Under the pieces are notes generated by a model. That model did not search any database and was not told the DNA's origin. It was given only the letters and a program-made list of their open reading frames with translations. From UBA7236 sp044227505 (lineage in GTDB: Bacteria; Bacteroidota; Bacteroidia; Chitinophagales; BACL12): a DNA stretch of 64,000 nt. Shown here piece by piece: positions 1-8,585 of this stretch. The position numbers and the translations under genes were made by a program. The first letter of the stretch is position 1, and each line of letters opens with the position of its first letter. Location: assembly GCA_044227505.1 (NCBI GenBank), contig JBGAWP010000006.1, forward strand, positions 44,484 to 108,483, read 5' to 3'.

Positions 1-1650
1 GTAACTGTCGTTATATAATTCCCCATCCAGAATAACAGATTCACTTTCATTTAAAACATTTTTTGATTGCGAGACGCGGAATTGTTTTTTATCGCTTTTT
101 GCTACAAGATATTGTATTGTCTTACTTACCAGTTCATTTGTTGCATCTTGATTTGTATTTAATACATAGTCATATAATCTCCATTTCCAGATATTCTCTC
201 CTAAAAGAATGGCATACTTTTCACTGCCAGGTAAACTATAGACCAACAAGGGATTTTTGGTATTTACAGAACCGATCTTCTGATATAGAACTATTTGCGA
301 AGCCGGAGAGACCGTATATTGTCCATAAGGAGAATTTAATGCAGGTAATTTTGGATATACAGAAATACTTTTATCATTAAGTGTAAATAAATTAAACCCA
401 TTATCAAGAATTGCTGTTATTTCATTGGCCGATTGTCCGGCTGAATTAATGGTAACAAGATTTTGTATTTTATTAAATGCCCCGATCGAAGATTGCGATC
501 CCGTTATGATCCAAAGTGGGATATTTTTACTTTTTAAGGAATTTAATACATCCTGTATCTGATATTTTGAGGAGGGTAACTGATGTAATATTACCAGATC
601 ATATTCGCTGATGTTTCCTTTTAATTCACCTGCCAATTGAATTTCAACTTCATAATTCTGATTCGATTCTATTGCTTGTTTAATTGCATTGATATCCGGA
701 TGTGGAGAATTGGCTAAAAGTAATATTTTTTGCCTCGCATCCAATACTTCTATATAGATATCCTGAATATTATTATCCGTGGTAATTTCTCCTTCCAAAG
801 TTTGAATGCGAACCTGATAATGGCGAATACCGGGTGCATCTGCACTTATTTCCCAATTAACATTAGTATTAAATTGATCACCCGAAATATTAATATTCTT
901 TTCACTGATCATTTTTACATTCCCTTTGGTGATTTCACTGATGCTTACTTTTGGGTTTGCACCTCCGCAATAAATTGCTTCAATGTCGGAAATGATATTA
1001 AATTTATCTTTCAGATAAACGATATTATTGTGTAATACCCTTGTGATCCGAATATCTTTTTTTTGAACAGTATCGCCAAGTGCAATAGTATATATTGGAG
1101 AACCAAGATCATTTTTTACATAAATTGGATTGCTGCCCGTGTTATAAATTCCATCACTTGCAATAATTACAGCGCCAACATTTAAATTTTGGTATAAATT
1201 ATTGAGTTCACTCATTGCAGAAGAAAGATCCGTCGACTTTTCCTGAAAATGCATTCCCTCTTTCCCCTCTTTTAAGCTTTCACCAAAGGTGTAGGAAACA
1301 ACATCAAATTTATCATCCAGCGATTTTTGCAGATCTTTTAATAAATTTTGATAAACAACGGTATCTGAAATAACCTGTCCCACACTCGAAGAATTATCCT
1401 GTGCTAAAATGATAATAGGTTTCTCCGTTTGATTGGAACTTGATTTTAAAAATGGATTTAATAAAAGAAATGCAAGAATAAATACTGCAACAAATCGCAA
1501 TCCCGCTAAGATCCTTTTCCACCAGATAGCTGAAATGGCAGAACCTATCTTCTTCTCCCGGAAATACATTCCAACAGCATAAACGCCTCCGCATACCACA
1601 CAAAGCAGCCAAAACCAGGAGGGATAATCAGTAAATAATTGAAAATTCAT
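1..1650 (-). CDS. VWA-domain membrane protein (C-terminus cut by window edge)
   Basis: This minus-strand frame is open from an ATG at 1650 to the first base of the window: 550 codons with no stop, which I checked triplet by triplet. The N-terminus has two membrane segments (about residues 11-30 and 48-66). They are followed by a von Willebrand A-like region with a DxSxS metal-site motif (D85, S87, S89) and, further on, an IIASDGIYNTG stretch typical of VWA folds. The remainder (about 230-550) looks like an extracytoplasmic region. Bacteroidota often carry such large membrane-anchored VWA proteins of unknown role. The missing C-terminus could hold further domains. The frame and the VWA assignment are solid; the function is unknown. 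Confidence 0.8.
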   Translation of the reverse strand, partial: MNFQLFTDYPSWFWLLCVVCGGVYAVGMYFREKKIGSAISAIWWKRILAGLRFVAVFILAFLLLNPFLKSSSNQTEKPIIILAQDNSSSVGQVISDTVVYQNLLKDLQKSLDDKFDVVSYTFGESLKEGKEGMHFQEKSTDLSSAMSELNNLYQNLNVGAVIIASDGIYNTGSNPIYVKNDLGSPIYTIALGDTVQKKDIRITRVLHNNIVYLKDKFNIISDIEAIYCGGANPKVSISEITKGNVKMISEKNINISGDQFNTNVNWEISADAPGIRHYQVRIQTLEGEITTDNNIQDIYIEVLDARQKILLLANSPHPDINAIKQAIESNQNYEVEIQLAGELKGNISEYDLVILHQLPSSKYQIQDVLNSLKSKNIPLWIITGSQSSIGAFNKIQNLVTINSAGQSANEITAILDNGFNLFTLNDKSISVYPKLPALNSPYGQYTVSPASQIVLYQKIGSVNTKNPLLVYSLPGSEKYAILLGENIWKWRLYDYVLNTNQDATNELVSKTIQYLVAKSDKKQFRVSQSKNVLNESESVILDGELYNDSY

Positions 1651-1751
1651 TCCGTTGCGAATATACGGCGCTTAAACGAAGGATGAGTTCAAATTAATAT
1701 ATAAACAGCGTTAAATTCAGTTATAATCCGGCATTCACTGTTACATTATAC

Positions 1752-1778
1752 CGGCTGTTCATTGGTACATCGGTACAT
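1752..1778. repeat. 27-base dispersed repeat, copy 1
   Basis: The stretch contains GGTACATCGGTACAT and is the exact reverse complement of 56640-56666. It is itself built of degenerate GGTACAT units and continues as a looser copy to about 1797. It lies in the gap between the VWA gene and the end of fabG. Confidence 0.85.
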
Positions 1779-1793
1779 TTTCTCATAGGTACA

Positions 1794-2537
1794 TTAAGTA
1801 TGTAGCGCTCCGCAAACACTTATCGTTTGCCCCGTAACATAACTACTCATTTCGCTTGCAAGAAAAACAGCAACGTCGGCAACCTCAGAACCTTGTCCGA
1901 AACGTCCAAGAGGAATGGATTTAAAATACGTTTGTTTTAATTCATCTGATAATTCACTGGTCATATCTGTTTCGATAAATCCAGGAGCAATTGCATTGCA
2001 ACGAATATTGCGAGAGCCCAATTCTTTAGCAATGGATTTTGTAAATCCTAAAATTCCCGCTTTGGAAGCAGAATAATTTGCTTGTCCCCCCTGACCTATT
2101 AATCCAACTATAGAAGAAATATTTATAATAGAACCTTTGCGCGCTTTCATCATGGGTTTAATGGCAAACTTGGTAATATTAAAAACCGATTTAAGGTTAA
2201 TATCAATTACAGCATCCCAATCCTCTTCACTCATGCGCAACATTAAATTATCTTTTGTGATTCCTGCATTATTTACAACAACATCCAATGCACCGAAATC
2301 AGTTAATACATCCGCAATTAATTTTTCAGCATCTGCATAAATACCTGCATTACTTTTGTATCCCTTCGCTTTAATTCCAAGTGCATTTAATTTTGTTTCA
2401 AGCGCAACTGCTTTTTCTTCACTGCTCAAATAAGTAAATGCAACATTCGCACCTGCTTCCGCAAATTTTATTGCAATTGCCTCGCCGATTCCGCGGGAAG
2501 CTCCGGTGATGAGTGCAGTTTTGTTTTCTAATAGCAT
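1794..2537 (-). CDS. fabG: 3-oxoacyl-[ACP] reductase
   Basis: Cytoplasmic NADPH-dependent reductase that converts 3-oxoacyl-ACP to 3-hydroxyacyl-ACP in type II fatty-acid synthesis. At 247 residues it has normal length. It shows the classical short-chain dehydrogenase marks in order: TGASRGIG cofactor loop near residue 12, NNAG near 90, the catalytic Ser in the NISSIVG stretch, YSASK near 156, and the PGFIETDM segment after the active site typical of FabG. The ATG at 2537 is followed directly by the Rossmann strand, so the start is secure. It stands alone, without other fab genes nearby. A 7-base repeat array lies just upstream of the start. Confidence 0.93.
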   Translation of the reverse strand: MLLENKTALITGASRGIGEAIAIKFAEAGANVAFTYLSSEEKAVALETKLNALGIKAKGYKSNAGIYADAEKLIADVLTDFGALDVVVNNAGITKDNLMLRMSEEDWDAVIDINLKSVFNITKFAIKPMMKARKGSIINISSIVGLIGQGGQANYSASKAGILGFTKSIAKELGSRNIRCNAIAPGFIETDMTSELSDELKQTYFKSIPLGRFGQGSEVADVAVFLASEMSSYVTGQTISVCGALHT

Positions 2538-2541
2538 AAAG

Positions 2542-2576
2542 AGTATTTAGTATGTAGTATATAGTATTTAGATAGA
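2542..2576. repeat. Heptanucleotide array (agtattt units)
   Basis: Four consecutive 7-base units, agtattt, agtatgt, agtatat and agtattt, are followed by a partial fifth, immediately upstream of the fabG start codon. Confidence 0.8.
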
Positions 2577-2618
2577 TCCTGCTGTGATGTTAATTTTTCG
2601 ATTTTCATGGGATTAAAG

Positions 2619-2757
2619 GTCAGGCGTCATTAGTCAAGAGTCATTAGTCAGGTGTAGAAACTTCCATCCAACCCGGATCTTACTCACCACTCACCACTCA
2701 CTATTCACCACTGCCTACTGCCACTGCCCACTGCCACTGCCCACTGCCAACTCCTCC
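2619..2757. repeat. Composite heptanucleotide array downstream of sucD
   Basis: Five units of the form gtcaNNN (gtcatta twice, plus gtcaggc, gtcaaga, gtcaggt) run in exact 7-base register from 2619 to 2653. They are followed by a short atcc-N5-ggat core at 2665-2677. From 2682 a second block of actcacc-type units shifts gradually to actgcc(a/c) units and reaches the sucD stop codon. Confidence 0.85.
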
Positions 2758-2758
2758 C

Positions 2759-3631
2759 TCACCCTTTAATCACCCTCGCCATCAAAGCTCCGATCACAGC
2801 CGGAGATTCTGCTACGTGAATTCCACAGTTACGCATGATCTCAATTTTTGCTTCAGCGGTATCGGCTTTTCCCCCCACAATTGCTCCTGCGTGACCCATT
2901 GTTCTTCCTTTAGGAGCAGTTAATCCGGCAATAAAACCTACTACAGGTTTTGTCCCGTTTAATTTTATCCATTCTGCCGCATTGGCTTCCATACTTCCGC
3001 CAATTTCACCTATTAAAATGATGCCCTCTGTTTCATCATCCGCCATTAATAATTGAATAGCATCTAAAGTTGTTGTTCCCGGAACAGGGTCTCCGCCAAT
3101 TCCGATACAAGTGCTTTGTCCCATACCAGCTTTAGTAACCTGATCAACAGCTTCGTAAGTCAAGGTTCCTGAACGCGAAACAATTCCGATATGTCCTTTT
3201 TTGTGAATAAAGCCTGGCATAATGCCCACTTTTGCTTCCTCAGGAGTAATAATTCCCGGACAATTCGGGCCAATCAATCTACAATCTTTATTGGAGATAT
3301 ATGCCTTCACTTTTATCATATCCTGCACCGGAATGCCTTCGGTAATTGCAACTATCACCTTTATTCCTGCATCAGCAGCTTCCATAATTGCATCAGCGGC
3401 AAAAGCCGGCGGTACAAAAATGATGGTAGTATTTGCTCCCTCCTGTTTAACGGCATCTCCAACGGTATTAAAAACCGGTCTTTCCAGATGCATGGTGCCA
3501 CCTTTATCGGGGGTAACTCCGCCAACCACATTTGTGCCGTAGGCTATCATTTGTTCCGCATGAAAGGTTCCTTCTTTTCCGGTAAATCCCTGCACGATCA
3601 CACGGGAATATTTTCCAACTAATACGCTCAT
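2759..3631 (-). CDS. sucD: Succinyl-CoA synthetase alpha subunit
   Basis: TCA-cycle enzyme subunit that carries the phosphorylated histidine in the reaction succinyl-CoA + NDP/ADP + Pi to succinate + CoA + NTP. The length of 290 residues is typical. It shows the N-terminal CoA-binding Rossmann region (VQGFTGKEGTFH near residue 14), the SRSGTLTYE segment near 153, the GIGGDPVPGT stretch, and GHAGAIV near 247, which contains the active-site His. The beta subunit gene sucC is not adjacent. A TATCTTCG element at 3659-3652 upstream may be its promoter, so it could be transcribed apart from mlaF. The TGA stop opens directly into a G-rich 7-base array. Confidence 0.95.
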   Translation of the reverse strand: MSVLVGKYSRVIVQGFTGKEGTFHAEQMIAYGTNVVGGVTPDKGGTMHLERPVFNTVGDAVKQEGANTTIIFVPPAFAADAIMEAADAGIKVIVAITEGIPVQDMIKVKAYISNKDCRLIGPNCPGIITPEEAKVGIMPGFIHKKGHIGIVSRSGTLTYEAVDQVTKAGMGQSTCIGIGGDPVPGTTTLDAIQLLMADDETEGIILIGEIGGSMEANAAEWIKLNGTKPVVGFIAGLTAPKGRTMGHAGAIVGGKADTAEAKIEIMRNCGIHVAESPAVIGALMARVIKG

Positions 3632-3651
3632 AATTTTTTATAAATGTGCTG

Positions 3652-3659
3652 CGAAGATA
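3652..3659 (-). promoter_or_regulatory. Candidate -7 element for sucD
   Basis: TATCTTCG on the minus strand matches seven of the eight positions of the Bacteroidota TAnnTTTG element, 20 bases upstream of the sucD ATG. No clear TTTG is seen at the usual -33 spacing, so this is tentative. Confidence 0.3.
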
Positions 3660-3690
3660 GGATTTTGAATTGAAAAGAGTGACAATACAG

Positions 3691-4461
3691 CTATTTTGTC
3701 ATCTTTTCCACCATTGCATCTCTAGCATCTCGCAAAAAGCTACTGGCGAAAATAAAGGAATTCAGATTTTCATCCTTAGCGCTTAAAATATCATTATTGT
3801 TGCCTTCCCATGCTTTTACGCCTTTATGCAGAAAAATGATCTTTTCACCGATCTCCATCACACTGTTCATGTCGTGGGTGTTTATGATGGTTGTCATATT
3901 GAACTCCTTCGTAATTTCAATAATAAGATCATCAATAATGATGGATGTTTTGGGATCCAAACCGGAATTCGGCTCATCACAAAATAAATATTTCGGATTT
4001 AATACAATTGCTCTGGCAATTCCCACGCGTTTTTTCATTCCACCGCTCAACTCACCGGGAAATTTTTTATTTGCACCCGGAAGATTGACCCTTTCCAGAC
4101 AAAAATTTACGCGATCCAATTTTTCTTTTTTTGTTGCATTGCTGAACATATTCAAGGGCAACATCACATTTTCCTCCACGGTCATCGAATCAAATAAAGC
4201 AGATCCCTGAAACAACATACCTATTTCTCTTCGCAGCGCCTTTTGTTCTTCCCGGTTGAGTGCATAAAAATCACGATCGTTGAAATAAACATTTCCTTTG
4301 TCGGGTGCAATAAGTCCGTTCATGATCTTCATCAAAACAGTTTTTCCCGAACCGCTTATCCCAATCACAAGATTTGTTTTTCCTGCTTCAAAAACAGCAG
4401 AAACATCGTTCAACACCTGTTGTTCGTTAAATGATTTTGATATGTGTGAGATCTCTATCAT
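3691..4461 (-). CDS. mlaF: MlaF-type ABC transporter ATPase
   Basis: Cytoplasmic ATPase of a phospholipid/MCE-type transporter that helps maintain outer-membrane lipid asymmetry. In its 256 residues it shows a Walker A (GISGSGKT, about 34-41), Q-loop region, ABC signature LSGGMKKRVGIARAI near 138, Walker B YLFCDEP followed by NSGLDPKTS, and the H-loop NTHDMN. Its ATG overlaps the mlaE stop by four bases (ATGA), so the two are translationally coupled. No mlaD/MCE gene follows; the next gene is sucD. Confidence 0.9.
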   Translation of the reverse strand: MIEISHISKSFNEQQVLNDVSAVFEAGKTNLVIGISGSGKTVLMKIMNGLIAPDKGNVYFNDRDFYALNREEQKALRREIGMLFQGSALFDSMTVEENVMLPLNMFSNATKKEKLDRVNFCLERVNLPGANKKFPGELSGGMKKRVGIARAIVLNPKYLFCDEPNSGLDPKTSIIIDDLIIEITKEFNMTTIINTHDMNSVMEIGEKIIFLHKGVKAWEGNNNDILSAKDENLNSFIFASSFLRDARDAMVEKMTK

Positions 4462-5210
4462 AATAGTAAGGATACAATTACGTAATCGGCCAATAAAACA
4501 AAAATACAGCTATATACAACCGCTTGTGTGCTCGCTTTTCCTATTTCCACGGATCCGCCTTTTACATAATAACCCATGTAACAGGAAATGGAAGCAATAA
4601 TAAAGGCAAAGGCAAATGATTTAATGAACATGAGTTGCACATCAAAAGGATCGAAATCCATTCTTATACCTCTGATATAATCTTCAATGGAATAAGTATC
4701 TCCAAGAGCCGTTGCGATATATCCGCCGGAAATTCCAGCAAAGGAAGCAATGGCAACAAGGATCGGGATGGTAATTATGGCTCCGAATATTCTTGTGGCA
4801 ATTAGATAACTTTCCGTATTAACACCCATGCTTTCCAAAGCATCAATCTGTTCCGTCACACGCATGGAACCCAATTCTGATGCGAGGTTTGAACCCACTT
4901 TTCCGGCGAGTATCAAGGCGGTAAATGTGGGTGCTAATTCAAAAATAATGGTATTGCGCACTATCAAACCGATATAAGAAGCAGGCACAAAAGGTGTTCC
5001 ATACAATTGATAAGCAGTTTGCACAGCAGTAACAGCTCCAATAAATATGGAAACCAAAAACACGATAAATGCAGACCCAACCCCAATATCGGTCATCTGT
5101 CGGAACAACTCTTTCCAATACATTTCCCAACGCACAGGTTTAGAAAACATCCTCTGCAGCATGATCAGATATTTGCCCAGATGTTCAAAAAGACGGAATT
5201 CTAATTTCAT
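4458..5210 (-). CDS. mlaE: MlaE-type ABC transporter permease
   Basis: Integral inner-membrane permease of the MlaE/Ttg2B family (250 residues, about five or six membrane segments). An N-terminal amphipathic stretch is followed by the family-typical core, including the EL(G/A)PTFTALILAGKVGSNLASELGSM region near residues 92-115 and the EQIDALESMGVN motif. It pairs with the ATPase encoded directly downstream. The substrate-binding MCE protein must be encoded elsewhere or be replaced. The ATG at 5210 is followed by normal permease sequence. A 7-base array lies between this gene and the barrel protein gene upstream. Confidence 0.9.
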   Translation of the reverse strand: MKLEFRLFEHLGKYLIMLQRMFSKPVRWEMYWKELFRQMTDIGVGSAFIVFLVSIFIGAVTAVQTAYQLYGTPFVPASYIGLIVRNTIIFELAPTFTALILAGKVGSNLASELGSMRVTEQIDALESMGVNTESYLIATRIFGAIITIPILVAIASFAGISGGYIATALGDTYSIEDYIRGIRMDFDPFDVQLMFIKSFAFAFIIASISCYMGYYVKGGSVEIGKASTQAVVYSCIFVLLADYVIVSLLL

Positions 5211-5226
5211 TGGCGTAAATATAAGG

Positions 5227-5254
5227 ATGAGTGATGAGTTATGAGTAATGAGTG
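5227..5254. repeat. Heptanucleotide array (atgagtN units)
   Basis: Four perfect-register units (atgagtg, atgagtt, atgagta, atgagtg) lie just upstream of the mlaE start. The reverse complement matches the actcatt units at 11246-11273. Confidence 0.85.
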
Positions 5255-5287
5255 GGCCCCGATTTAAAAATTGTGGTTAAAGTTGTA

Positions 5288-6451
5288 TTAAAACGCTTCT
5301 CTAAACGTAACATATAATCCACTTTGCCCTTCACTTCCAAAGGCATAATCCACGCGTAAACTCAATTTATCTTCCGGCACAATAAATAATCGCCCGCCGG
5401 CTCCAAACGAATATTTTAATCCGCTTGCTGAAAAGTTGGAAAATTCGTCAGCTACTTCCCCTATGCCTGCAAATATATTTACTGCAAAATATTTCCAAAA
5501 GGTAATTCGATATTCCGACTGTAAACTCAAATAATTTTGATCGCGAAACCGGCCTTCAAAATTTCCACGCATATGTTTGTCGCCACCCAGTTCGGCAAGG
5601 CGGTTAAATGGAGGACTTCCCGGAACAAATATTCCGTAAAAATTAAATCCTAAAACATCGTCTTTACCCATTTTATTAAATTGACTTATTTCTAATAAAT
5701 AATCAACATAATTAAAATCAGATCCCAAAACCCTGTTATGCACAACTCCCGAAACATCAATATTCATTCCTTCCAATGGGAAATAAATATTGTCACGTGT
5801 ATCGTAGGTAAGCCATAAACCAAGACCTGTATTTCTACCACCATCTTCGCCAATAATTTCCTGGGTGCTGAAAAAGCCGGTGGAGTCTTTATTATAAACC
5901 TTTGTGTTTTCGAAAAATGTTTTTATGCCCGCATAAAAATTCGGATGTACTAAACGCTGCGCATTAAAATAAAAATTAAAAAAATCAAAATCATATTTTT
6001 CCCTGTCTTCTTCCAAAGTATAATTTCCTATTCCAAAAAAATGATCGGGGTATTCAAAATAGGAAATGGAATAATTAAATTTATACAGGTTGTTTTTATA
6101 ATAGGAGTCGCCGCTGAAATTGCTTTCTATTTGTTTATTTAAAGTATAAACAGCAACTAATTTTAAAACAGCCGGATTTGTTTCGGGATATTTTTTTGAA
6201 GGCGGTAAATAATATACACAGCCAGCACCAAAATACAGTCTCGTTTCCGGGGTATATCCTACAACGGGGGAGGGGAATATTTTACCTTTTCTGTCCGTAT
6301 TCGAGGTATCAGGAATAATGGGTTCTGTTTGCGCGTTTAAAGTAAATGATAAACAGATTAGGATAGATGTCAGAAAAATACAGAAATAAATTTTCAAATA
6401 CTGTGAATTTACTATCAGATGTCGGTAAGGTGCTTTTGGGTTGTCTTTCAT
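5288..6451 (-). CDS. Omp85/BamA-family outer-membrane barrel lacking visible POTRA domains
   Basis: A cytoplasmic start segment and hydrophobic signal (about residues 18-40, ending LNAQ) precede a protein of alternating hydrophobic/polar strands that ends in Phe (REAF), as expected for an outer-membrane beta-barrel. The segment GGDKHMRGNFEGRFRDQN near 290-308 corresponds to the conserved L6-loop (V/I)RG(Y/F) motif of the Omp85 superfamily. At 387 residues there is only about 30 residues between signal and barrel, too short for a POTRA domain. The role is uncertain: possibly a surface-antigen (D15-like) protein rather than a general assembly factor. It stands alone. Confidence 0.75.
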   Translation of the reverse strand: MKDNPKAPYRHLIVNSQYLKIYFCIFLTSILICLSFTLNAQTEPIIPDTSNTDRKGKIFPSPVVGYTPETRLYFGAGCVYYLPPSKKYPETNPAVLKLVAVYTLNKQIESNFSGDSYYKNNLYKFNYSISYFEYPDHFFGIGNYTLEEDREKYDFDFFNFYFNAQRLVHPNFYAGIKTFFENTKVYNKDSTGFFSTQEIIGEDGGRNTGLGLWLTYDTRDNIYFPLEGMNIDVSGVVHNRVLGSDFNYVDYLLEISQFNKMGKDDVLGFNFYGIFVPGSPPFNRLAELGGDKHMRGNFEGRFRDQNYLSLQSEYRITFWKYFAVNIFAGIGEVADEFSNFSASGLKYSFGAGGRLFIVPEDKLSLRVDYAFGSEGQSGLYVTFREAF

Positions 6452-6747
6452 TATTTTTTTATAGTATCACTTAGGTCAATGAACGGAAATTCGACCTGTA
6501 TTAGTTTTATGCTCTTTTGTAAAAAGGTGCCATTTTTATATTTCGGCTGCAAAATTGGTGTTTTTTGGTCAAATCCATTGTTAAAAGGGGAATTATTGAA
6601 AAAATTGGGTAGAACCAAGTGTATTCCGATTATTACCTTTCAAAGGTCAAAATCTTTCCAAACAACTTTCTCACATTCTTTTGATTTCCGCCCCTGAACT
6701 TCTATCTTTGCGCCCGAAATCAAAAAGGTCCTCTTAAATTATATATA
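6452..6747. other. Intergenic region between divergent barrel gene and atpD
   Basis: No convincing gene is present. The stretch is AT-rich and holds the atpD promoter at its right end. A 92-codon open frame that starts inside the barrel gene shows no protein-like features. Confidence 0.6.
6680..6710 (+). promoter_or_regulatory. Promoter of atpDC (TTTG-N19-TATCTTTG)
   Basis: TTTG at 6680-6683 and TATCTTTG at 6703-6710 are separated by 19 bases. This is a full match to the Bacteroidota sigma-ABfr consensus (TTTG, 19-21 bases, TAnnTTTG). Transcription should start near 6717, giving a leader of about 30 bases before the atpD ATG. Confidence 0.75.
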
Positions 6748-8253
6748 ATGCAAGCAATTGGTAAAATTACACAGATCATCGGCGCGGTTGTCGATGTTGC
6801 TTTTAAAGAAGGAAATCTTCCTGAAATTCTGAATGCATTGGAAGTGCGCCGTGAAAACGGAGATTCACTTATTCTTGAGGTGCAGCAGCATCTTGGGGAG
6901 GACAGTGTGCGCACCATCGCCATGGATTCTACCGACGGTCTCGTTCGTGGAACTGTTGTTTATGATCTTGGTTCCAATATCTCCATGCCTACGGGTAATG
7001 AGATCAGAGGCCGCTTATTCAATGTGGTTGGAAAAGCGATCGACGGTATGAAACCGGTAAAATCCGACACCCAAGCGCCAATTCACCGCAAACCGCCTTT
7101 ATATGAAGAACTTTCAACTGAATCGGAAGTGCTTTTTACAGGTATCAAGGTAATCGACCTTATCGAACCTTACGCAAAGGGTGGTAAGATCGGACTTTTT
7201 GGTGGTGCAGGAGTTGGTAAAACAGTATTGATTCAGGAGTTGATCAACAATATCGCAAAAGCATACGCTGGTATGTCGGTTTTTGCCGGTGTTGGTGAAA
7301 GAACCCGTGAGGGAAATGACCTTTTGAGAGAATTTATCGAGTCAGACGTAATTCGTTACGGTTCTGAATTTAAACATAGCATGGAAGCAGGTGGATGGGA
7401 TCTGAGCAAGGTGGATTATGCAGAGTTGGAAAAATCGCAGGCTACCCTTGTATTCGGACAAATGAACGAACCACCGGGAGCACGTGCACGTGTGGCTTTA
7501 TCCGGATTAACGGTAGCTGAGTATTTCCGCGATGGAGATGCAAATGATGCTAAAGGAAAAGACATCTTATTTTTTATTGATAATATCTTCCGTTTCACAC
7601 AAGCAGGTTCTGAGGTTTCGGCTTTATTGGGTCGTATGCCTTCAGCGGTGGGTTACCAACCAACACTTGCAACGGAAATGGGTATCATGCAAGAGCGTAT
7701 CACATCAACAAAACGCGGTTCTATTACTTCCGTTCAGGCGGTATATGTTCCTGCGGATGACTTAACAGATCCGGCTCCGGCAACTACCTTTAGTCACTTA
7801 GATGCAACAACAGTATTAAGCCGTAAAATTGCCGAGTTGGGAATTTATCCTGCGGTGGATCCACTGGATTCAACTTCCAGAATATTAACTGCTGATATCG
7901 TTGGTGCAGAACATTACAATTGCGCACAAAGAGTAAAAAGTACATTACAACGTTATAAAGAATTACAGGATATCATCGCCATCCTCGGTATGGATGAGTT
8001 GAGTGAGGAAGATAAATTAGTGGTGAGTCGCGCTCGTCGTGTTCAACGTTTCTTGTCTCAACCATTCTTTGTTGCGGAACAATTTACAGGTCTTAAAGGG
8101 GTATTGGTTCCAATTGAAGAAACTATCCGCGGATTTAATATGATCATGGATGGTGAAGTGGATGAATATCCGGAAGCAGCTTTCAACCTTGTAGGAACAA
8201 TTGATGATGCGATAGAAAAAGGTAAAAAATTAATTGCTGACGCGAAGAAATAA
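6748..8253 (+). CDS. atpD: F1 ATP synthase subunit beta
   Basis: Catalytic subunit of F1-ATPase at the cytoplasmic face of the inner membrane. In 501 residues it shows the P-loop GGAGVGKTV near 152-160, the GERTREGNDL segment with the catalytic Glu, and LVFGQMNEPPGAR and ALSGLTVAEYFRD typical of beta subunits. The DELSEED-equivalent stretch reads MDELSEED in the C-terminal part. atpC follows after 12 bases. As in other Bacteroidota, the pair is separated from the remaining atp genes, none of which is in the window. The start follows a strong promoter. Confidence 0.98.
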   Translation: MQAIGKITQIIGAVVDVAFKEGNLPEILNALEVRRENGDSLILEVQQHLGEDSVRTIAMDSTDGLVRGTVVYDLGSNISMPTGNEIRGRLFNVVGKAIDGMKPVKSDTQAPIHRKPPLYEELSTESEVLFTGIKVIDLIEPYAKGGKIGLFGGAGVGKTVLIQELINNIAKAYAGMSVFAGVGERTREGNDLLREFIESDVIRYGSEFKHSMEAGGWDLSKVDYAELEKSQATLVFGQMNEPPGARARVALSGLTVAEYFRDGDANDAKGKDILFFIDNIFRFTQAGSEVSALLGRMPSAVGYQPTLATEMGIMQERITSTKRGSITSVQAVYVPADDLTDPAPATTFSHLDATTVLSRKIAELGIYPAVDPLDSTSRILTADIVGAEHYNCAQRVKSTLQRYKELQDIIAILGMDELSEEDKLVVSRARRVQRFLSQPFFVAEQFTGLKGVLVPIEETIRGFNMIMDGEVDEYPEAAFNLVGTIDDAIEKGKKLIADAKK

Positions 8254-8265
8254 AAGTAAATAACC

Positions 8266-8514
8266 ATGCAATTAGATATTCTTTCTCCCGACAAAAAAAT
8301 TTATTCAGGTAATGCTGACGGCGTTTTAATGCCGGGAATTACGGGTTCTTTTGAAGTATTAAATAATCACGCCCCAATGATCGCCGCACTAGGAAAAGGA
8401 AAAATGCGCGTTCGGGTTGGTAAAACAGATACCGTTTATCAGATCACCGGCGGATTTGTGGAAGTACTCAATAATAATGTGAGTGTTTTAGTAGAAGGCG
8501 CGAAAGAAGTTTAA
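8266..8514 (+). CDS. atpC: F1 ATP synthase subunit epsilon, short form
   Basis: Rotor-stalk subunit that follows atpD and is closed by a terminator. At only 82 residues it covers the N-terminal beta-sandwich domain (MQLDILSPDKKIYSG, GSFEVLNNHAPMIAALGKG, YQITGGFVEVLNNNVSVLVE). It ends where the two-helix C-terminal domain begins in the E. coli protein of about 139 residues. Short epsilon subunits of this kind are usual in Bacteroidota, so this is lineage form rather than truncation. It implies that the helical ATPase-inhibitory mechanism is absent. Confidence 0.94.
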   Translation: MQLDILSPDKKIYSGNADGVLMPGITGSFEVLNNHAPMIAALGKGKMRVRVGKTDTVYQITGGFVEVLNNNVSVLVEGAKEV

Positions 8515-8535
8515 TTTCAGTTCAATTAATATTGA

Positions 8536-8569
8536 AACCTCCGAAGGATGATCTTTCGGAGGTTTTTTT
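8536..8569 (+). terminator. Intrinsic terminator of atpDC
   Basis: A ten-base-pair stem (AACCTCCGAA at 8536 with TTCGGAGGTT at 8555) is followed directly by a run of T, 22 bases after the atpC stop. Confidence 0.9.
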
Positions 8570-8585
8570 ATCCAAATAATTTTTT

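Noticed and set aside
1394..1612. Minus-strand 72-codon frame near the window start
   Set aside because: The longer open frame in another phase (1-1650) with VWA features explains this region.
2682..2757. CRISPR array
   Set aside because: Units are 7 bases without spacers of constant length, and no cas gene is present.
8266..8514. Truncated atpC pseudogene
   Set aside because: The short form is usual in Bacteroidota, the frame is intact, and a terminator follows at normal distance.
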